The position numbers were made by a program, and so were the translations under genes. The notes under the pieces are model-generated. The model saw nothing but the letters and a program-made list of their open reading frames with translations, ran no database searches and was not told where the DNA came from. From Gemmatimonadota bacterium (GTDB taxonomy: Bacteria; ARS69): a DNA stretch of 5,928 nt. Where the stretch lies: contig BQJX01000210.1 in NCBI GenBank assembly GCA_021604925.1, positions 1 through 5,928 of the forward strand, given 5' to 3'. Of this stretch, positions 1 through 3,672 are shown piece after piece (position 1 is the first letter of the stretch; each line of letters begins with the position of its first letter).

Positions 1-113
1 GGCACCACGGCGTGCGAGACGATCACGACCGCCACCGTCATCGCCAGGAGGAAGATCCACGGCCCGGCCAAGACCCCACGCGAGGCGCGGGTCTTCCCGG
101 GGCGCGTCGTCAC
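1..113 (-). CDS. N-terminal fragment of an unidentified membrane protein, downstream of guaA
   Basis: Only about 37 residues are visible; the gene runs off the left edge. Reading the minus strand from a GTG at 113, the product has a short basic N-terminus (TTRPGKTRASRG) followed by an uninterrupted hydrophobic stretch (VLAGPWIFLL, then AMTVAVVIV), i.e. a positively charged head and one membrane-spanning segment or uncleaved signal anchor, N-terminus probably in the cytoplasm. GTG 113 is the only start codon in this frame before an upstream in-frame stop at 158-156. A GGGAG at 128-124, inside the last guaA codons, sits 10 bases upstream and could serve as ribosome binding site. The gene begins 7 bases after the guaA stop, which suggests cotranscription and perhaps translational coupling. 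An internal ATG at 41-39 is a less likely start because it would cut the hydrophobic segment in half. The family cannot be named from this fragment. Confidence 0.6.
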   Translation of the reverse strand, partial: MTTRPGKTRASRGVLAGPWIFLLAMTVAVVIVSHAVV

Positions 114-120
114 CTTGGGG

Positions 121-1944
121 TCACTCCCACTCGATCGTGGCGGGTGGCTTGGTGGTCACGTCGATGGCCACGGCGCCGATGTCGTCGAAGGCCATCAACG
201 CCTCCGTGATCTCGGCGGCGCAGGCCGCGCCGACCCACGCCGGCTTGGCGGTCATGGCGCGCTCCGACAGCACGGGTCGGATCACGGCGAGTTCGCGGCC
301 CAGTCCGTCCAGGCGAAGGGGAACCAGAACGGTCGGGCACTGCCAGACTGTGGTCATGAGGTCGTGCCGCACCAGAGCGCCCATGACGACCGCGTCCAGC
401 TCCCGCAGCAGATCCAGACGCTCCCGCGTGACCGTTGCGGGGACCAGCTCCGCCGTGCGCGGGGCGCGGTTGCTGAGTTCGAAGAGGAACCGGTTCACGC
501 CGTGCACGGACTTGCTCAGCGACGTGGCCGTGGCCGTCAGGCGCTCCCAGCCGGGATCGGAGCCGCAGAGCAAGACCGGGTGCTCGTAGCTGCGCACGTC
601 CGCCTTCACGCCCACGGACTTCACCGGCAGCGGAAGGCCGGTCAGCCCGGACCCCTTCAACTCGCGGTCCAGGTCGGCCTGGATGGCTTCGCCATCGAAG
701 TCCTCCACGCGCGACGCCGCCGCCACGCGGATCCCCAGTCCGGGGCCCGGGAACGGATGCCGATCGATGCTCGCCGGATCGAGACCCAGCGCGCGGCCCA
801 ACTCGCGGACCTCCACCTTGTAGAGATCCTTGAGCGGCTCCGAGACCCGACCCTGGGCGATCATCTCCTGGATGAGCGGAACGCGGTTGTGGTGCGTCTT
901 GATCACGTGTGCGCGCTTGCTGCCGCCGGTCTCGATCGTGTCCGGGTAGATCGTTCCCTGGCCCAGCACCACGTGCCCCAGATCCAGCCGCGCGGCCTCC
1001 CGCTCGAACACCTGGATGAACGTGTCGCCGATCGCCTTGCGCTTGGCCTCGGGCTCGGTGAGCCCCTCCAGCGCGCCCAGGAACTCGTCCGTGGCGTCCA
1101 CCACCTGCAGGCTGTCGCCCAGGCCCACCTCGGTCAGGTTCTTTTTGACCGCCGCGCTCTCGTCCTTGCGCATGAGGCCGTTGTCGATGTGCAGAAGATG
1201 CAGTCGCTCCGCCCCGATCGCCCGGTGGAACAGGAGCGCGGCCACGCTGGAGTCCACGCCGCCGGAAGCAAGCAGGAGCACGGTCCGATCGCCGACCTCT
1301 TCGCGGATGGCGGCGGCGCGCTCCTCGATCTGATCGCCGACCGACCAGTCCGCCTGGGCGCCGCAGATTCCCAGCACGAAGTTCTTCAGGATCTGCACGC
1401 CGCACGGCGAGTCATCCACCTCGGGATGGAACTGGAGGCCGTAGTGTCGGCGGGGTTCGCAGGCGATCGCGGAATTCCGATGGTGGTGCGCCGGATCCGC
1501 GCCGCCGGTGGCATAGCCGAGTTCCACGAAGTCGCCGCCGATCTCGGTCACGGAATCGCCGTGGCTCATCCAGACCGGCTCTTCGCGATCCAGCCCGGCG
1601 AACAGCGGCGAGTCCGCAATGATGCTCAACCGCGCGGAACCGTACTCGCGACTGGTGTGCTCCACCTTGCCGCCGCCGTGCTTGGCGATCTCCTGGTGCC
1701 CGAAACAGAATCCGAGGACGGGAATCCCCAGGTCCAGAACCCCGCGGCTCCACGTCTGCTCTTCGCCGAACGCACTCAGCGCCGGACTGCCCGAAAGAAC
1801 GATGCCCCGGTAGTCGCGAAACGTTTCCACGGCATCGTCCGGATCGCGGATCTCGGCGTGGACGCCGAGCGCGCGGATCTTGGTGGCGATCAGATGGACG
1901 TATTGGCCGCCGAAGTCGAGGACGGCAATCGAGTCATGTTTCAT
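121..1944 (-). CDS. guaA: GMP synthase (glutamine-hydrolysing), long form with duplicated dimerisation subdomain
   Basis: Cytosolic enzyme that converts XMP, ATP and glutamine to GMP, AMP, PPi and glutamate, the last step of guanine nucleotide synthesis. Residues 1-195 are a class I glutaminase: nucleophile Cys80 in GFCFGHQ, with His173 and Glu175 in QFHPEVD completing the triad. Residues 200-405 are the ATP pyrophosphatase: P-loop SGGVDSS at 227-233, GQGTIYPDTIE at 328-338, IKTHHN at 348-353, EPLKDLYK from 369 and RHPFPGPGLGIR at 395-406. The C-terminus ends in the invariant KPPATIEWE. At 607 residues it is about 80 longer than the usual bacterial enzyme (E. coli 525). The extra length is a second dimerisation subdomain (LPVKSVGVKADVRSY from 438) preceding the usual one (541-607), an arrangement I know from the human enzyme. 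The glutaminase motif has His where many family members have Met or Gln (GMQ). No Shine-Dalgarno precedes the ATG; a promoter lies directly upstream. All key residues are intact, so it should be active. Confidence 0.97.
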   Translation of the reverse strand: MKHDSIAVLDFGGQYVHLIATKIRALGVHAEIRDPDDAVETFRDYRGIVLSGSPALSAFGEEQTWSRGVLDLGIPVLGFCFGHQEIAKHGGGKVEHTSREYGSARLSIIADSPLFAGLDREEPVWMSHGDSVTEIGGDFVELGYATGGADPAHHHRNSAIACEPRRHYGLQFHPEVDDSPCGVQILKNFVLGICGAQADWSVGDQIEERAAAIREEVGDRTVLLLASGGVDSSVAALLFHRAIGAERLHLLHIDNGLMRKDESAAVKKNLTEVGLGDSLQVVDATDEFLGALEGLTEPEAKRKAIGDTFIQVFEREAARLDLGHVVLGQGTIYPDTIETGGSKRAHVIKTHHNRVPLIQEMIAQGRVSEPLKDLYKVEVRELGRALGLDPASIDRHPFPGPGLGIRVAAASRVEDFDGEAIQADLDRELKGSGLTGLPLPVKSVGVKADVRSYEHPVLLCGSDPGWERLTATATSLSKSVHGVNRFLFELSNRAPRTAELVPATVTRERLDLLRELDAVVMGALVRHDLMTTVWQCPTVLVPLRLDGLGRELAVIRPVLSERAMTAKPAWVGAACAAEITEALMAFDDIGAVAIDVTTKPPATIEWE

Positions 1945-1952
1945 GCCGCGGA

Positions 1953-1981
1953 AATATAAGAGGTGGACGGGCCCGTGTCAC
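1953..1981 (-). promoter_or_regulatory. Probable guaA promoter giving a leaderless or near-leaderless mRNA
   Basis: On the minus strand a -35-like GTGACA (1981-1976) and a -10-like TATATT (1958-1953) are separated by exactly 17 bases, a near-consensus sigma-70-type spacing. TATATTTC (1958-1951) also matches 7 of 8 positions of the TAnnTTTG -7 element of Bacteroidetes housekeeping promoters. Only eight bases (TCCGCGGC) separate the -10 from the guaA ATG at 1944, so transcription would start about 0-3 bases before the start codon. Consistent with that, no Shine-Dalgarno is present. The GC-rich bases after the -10 resemble the discriminators of stringently controlled promoters, an inference only. 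The spacer includes a perfect 10-base palindrome, acgggcccgt (1967-1976), which could be an operator or chance in GC-rich DNA. Confidence 0.6.
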
Positions 1982-2036
1982 GCGTTGCCTCGCGGTTCCG
2001 CGCGTTCCTCTCGTGCCGCCGCCCCGGCCTCCGGAA

Positions 2037-3335
2037 TCACCGCGCCTCCGGCGAAGGCGAGTCGCAGGCCCCCTCCTCCTCGTACTGGAGCCCGACCTGC
2101 GCCGCCAGCTGGCAGAACTCGCTGCCCGTGGCCGGGATGCACGGGACCATCTCCCCCCAGTGCTCCTTGACCCACTGGGCGGCCTTCTCCGTGGGGCGGG
2201 CGGACCGATCCGTACCGAGCAGGCGCGACCAGACCTCGCGTTGGCGCCGATCGTACGCATCGAACGTCTCCAGCGACTCCTGTCCCCGGTGGCAGTTGGC
2301 CATCCGGCGCGTCAGATCCCGCGCTTCCAGCAGGCCTACGTTCATGCTCTGGACGCCCACGGGCCCCGTGAGGTGAGCGGAGTCGCCCGCCAGCCACGCG
2401 CGCCCGTCGCCGTAGCGGTGGGCCAGGCGCCGCTCGAAGCGGGCCAGCACGGACCAGTAGACGGTGCCGTCGGCGGCACCGAACCACGGCGCCCGCGTGC
2501 CCACCAGATCCTGCAACAGCTCCGGGGTCAGGTGCGGGAAGTAGTCGGGCCCCACCTGAACGGCCAGACGACTCTTGTGCCGGAACTCGCCGGCGCTTCC
2601 CTGCGTCTCCACCTGGAAGCTCCAGCGCGCTCGTCCGTCCGGCAGCGGCCACAGGACGTTGGTGCGCCCGTGCTCCAGCACCACCCGGATCTCGTTTCGC
2701 GGCTCCGCCTCGGAGTCGAACTCGAACACGCCGAAGACCTGCGGATCCCCGTGCGTCTCGCAGTCGATCCCCAGGCGACGACGGACGATGGAGTGGTGCC
2801 CGTCCGCGCCGAGAATGAAGCGCGGCCGACGGGAGATGCGCGACACCACCTGGGACTCCGATACCTGCACAGCGTAGCCCGTGCTCACCGCATCCACCTT
2901 CTCGATGGTGGCGGAGAGTTCGGTTCCGGTGTCGGTCCACTCGGAGAGTCGATGGCACCAGTCCACGTGGATCTTGCGGCGAGCCAGCTCGTGCTCCAGC
3001 AACTGCTCCAGGCGACTCTGGCGGATGACCAGCGCGTAGGGGTAGCGGACGGGCAGGTCGCCGAGCTTCATCTCGCTCCGGCGGCCGGCGCTGTCGTAGA
3101 ACGCCACCGTGTCCACGCGAGCGGTCTGATCGATGCTCTCGGGGTCGATCCCGAGGTCGGCCAGCACCTGCAGGGAGCGCGGGTGCAGGGCCAGGGCGTA
3201 GCTGTGCGACGCCGGGCGTCGCTCCTTGTCGATGATCTGAACGCGGATCGACTCTTCATCCAGGCAGAGAGCCGACAGCAGCCCCACGGGACCGGCGCCG
3301 ACTACGAGCACTTCTGGCTCATGCGTGCTGAACAT
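2037..3335 (-). CDS. FAD-dependent monooxygenase, PHBH / FAD_binding_3 family
   Basis: Predicted 432-residue cytosolic flavoprotein that would use NAD(P)H and O2 to hydroxylate an aromatic or polyketide-like substrate; the substrate cannot be read from sequence. Visible family motifs are the Rossmann GxGxxG near the N-terminus (VVGAGPVGLL, 11-20), the acidic end of the second strand (IIDKE, 34-38), the DG motif GADGHHSIVRR (176-186), which binds FAD and NAD(P)H, and the GD motif GDSAHLTGPVGVQSMNVG (317-334) contacting the FAD ribose and pyrophosphate. Length fits a single-component hydroxylase without the extra thioredoxin-like C-terminal domain of phenol hydroxylase relatives. The start is ATG 3335 because a strong GGAGGAG lies 5 bases before it; a start 13 codons earlier at 3374 would put that site inside the coding region. 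No signal peptide or membrane segment is seen. It stands alone: the upstream gene has its own terminator and guaA downstream has its own promoter, so the context gives no pathway. A reductase-type (geranylgeranyl reductase-like) role is a less likely alternative. Confidence 0.88.
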   Translation of the reverse strand: MFSTHEPEVLVVGAGPVGLLSALCLDEESIRVQIIDKERRPASHSYALALHPRSLQVLADLGIDPESIDQTARVDTVAFYDSAGRRSEMKLGDLPVRYPYALVIRQSRLEQLLEHELARRKIHVDWCHRLSEWTDTGTELSATIEKVDAVSTGYAVQVSESQVVSRISRRPRFILGADGHHSIVRRRLGIDCETHGDPQVFGVFEFDSEAEPRNEIRVVLEHGRTNVLWPLPDGRARWSFQVETQGSAGEFRHKSRLAVQVGPDYFPHLTPELLQDLVGTRAPWFGAADGTVYWSVLARFERRLAHRYGDGRAWLAGDSAHLTGPVGVQSMNVGLLEARDLTRRMANCHRGQESLETFDAYDRRQREVWSRLLGTDRSARPTEKAAQWVKEHWGEMVPCIPATGSEFCQLAAQVGLQYEEEGACDSPSPEAR

Positions 3336-3340
3336 GCGGT

Positions 3341-3347
3341 CTCCTCC
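3341..3347 (-). promoter_or_regulatory. Shine-Dalgarno that fixes the start of the flavoprotein gene
   Basis: Minus-strand GGAGGAG, separated by ACCGC (5 bases) from the ATG at 3335-3333. It is a strong match to the anti-Shine-Dalgarno and decides against the longer reading frame beginning at 3374. It also shows that this genome uses canonical ribosome binding sites, which makes their absence at guaA more notable. Confidence 0.85.
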
Positions 3348-3382
3348 AGGCAAGGGGCCTACCCGAAGATGCACCTCAGCGG

Positions 3383-3412
3383 ATTACTTGACCAGAGAGT
3401 CGTCTATGAAAA
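3383..3412 (-). promoter_or_regulatory. Weak candidate promoter for the flavoprotein gene
   Basis: In an AT-richer pocket of the gap, minus-strand TTTTCA (3412-3407) and AGTAAT (3388-3383) are spaced by 18 bases and lie about 47 bases before the ATG. Each hexamer matches the sigma-70 consensus at only about four positions. A promoter is expected here because the preceding gene ends in a terminator, but the exact position is a guess. Confidence 0.28.
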
Positions 3413-3458
3413 TTGAGGGCTGGAGGAGGCGCCAGGACGGGTGCCCCGGGGGCGGGCT

Positions 3459-3522
3459 GGCCGTGGGCCGGGCGGGCCGTGGGCCGGGCTGGCCGTGGGC
3501 CGGGTGGGCCGTGGGCCGGGCG
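3459..3522. repeat. Tandem repeat: four copies of a 16-base G-rich unit
   Basis: Unit ggccgtgggccgggcg. Copies start at 3459, 3475, 3491 and 3507; the first 14 bases are identical in all four and only the last two vary (cg, ct, tg, cg). Degenerate relatives flank the array (gccccgggggcgggct at 3443-3458; ggaaccgggggcgggt at 3523-3538; gggccgcgggcgggcc at 3539-3554). The period is not a multiple of three, so the array is unlikely to be coding. Each unit carries two or three GGG runs separated by 1, 2 or 4 bases, so the plus strand, which is the template strand for both neighbouring genes, has many ways to form a G-quadruplex. GGCC-GTG-GGCC in each unit could also form a short hairpin. Confidence 0.93.
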
Positions 3523-3544
3523 GGAACCGGGGGCGGGTGGGCCG

Positions 3545-3603
3545 CGGGCGGGCCCCTGGAGCCCCGGCGGGAGATGCGGAGCCCCCGGGCGGGGCCCCTG
3601 GGA
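3545..3603. repeat. Imperfect direct repeat of 16-18 bases
   Basis: cgggcgggcccctgga (3545-3560) recurs 41 bases later as cgggcggggcccctggga (3586-3603), differing by two extra G residues. It adjoins the 16-base array and has the same G-run composition, so it may be another decayed product of local duplication. No function is apparent. Confidence 0.55.
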
Positions 3604-3610
3604 GGCTCGG

Positions 3611-3646
3611 ACAGAAAAGGCCCGGGAACCAGGGGCTCCCGGGCCT
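3611..3646 (-). terminator. Rho-independent terminator of the metallopeptidase gene
   Basis: On the minus strand AGGCCCGGGA (3646-3637) and TCCCGGGCCT (3627-3618) form a perfect 10-base-pair stem with a 9-base loop, followed at once by TTT C TGT (the T run is four counting the last stem base). It begins 26 bases after the TAG stop of the peptidase gene at 3675-3673. Orientation and position fit termination of that gene; on the plus strand no T run follows, so it is judged one-directional. Confidence 0.85.
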
Positions 3647-3672
3647 AGAGGCCGTTCCGGAGGAAACGGACG

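Larger units (their letters stand above)
3336..3672. other. Intergenic region, very G-rich on the plus strand, no gene
   Basis: This 337-base gap separates the metallopeptidase stop from the flavoprotein start. Going from 3672 down it holds an intrinsic terminator, a looser direct repeat, a 16-base tandem repeat array, and an AT-richer pocket with a candidate promoter and ribosome binding site. From about 3440 to 3612 the plus strand is mostly G runs with interspersed C and almost no A or T. All three plus-strand frames stay open through much of it, but only because G/C-rich DNA lacks stop codons; the translations are low-complexity Gly/Ala/Arg/Pro/Trp and are not believed. Confidence 0.8.

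Noticed and set aside
115..1959. Long plus-strand open frame (614 codons) opposite guaA
   Set aside because: It is the antisense shadow of a clear, motif-complete GuaA. High GC and codon bias keep the opposite frame open; the translation has no recognisable domain and no ribosome binding site was seen.
1991..2002. Hairpin cgcggttccgcg between the flavoprotein stop and guaA as a terminator
   Set aside because: The stem is only 5 pairs with a 2-base loop and no T run follows on the minus strand, so it is not a convincing terminator.
3336..3374. Upstream start for the flavoprotein at ATG 3374
   Set aside because: The extra 13 residues add nothing to the FAD fold, and the strong GGAGGAG at 3347-3341 would lie inside the coding region; ATG 3335 is preferred.
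2013..3416. Long plus-strand open frame (467 codons) opposite the flavoprotein gene
   Set aside because: Antisense shadow of a flavoprotein with all three family motifs; the translation is compositionally odd and resembles no family I know.
3459..3522. CRISPR-like array
   Set aside because: The 16-base units are directly adjacent with no unique spacers, and there are no cas genes; it is a simple tandem repeat.
3406..3648. Possible small plus-strand gene starting ATGAAAATTGAG and running through the tandem repeat
   Set aside because: Only a weak AGAGAG precedes the ATG, the product is low-complexity Gly/Ala/Arg/Trp generated by the 16-base repeat, and it ends inside the terminator stem of the peptidase gene.
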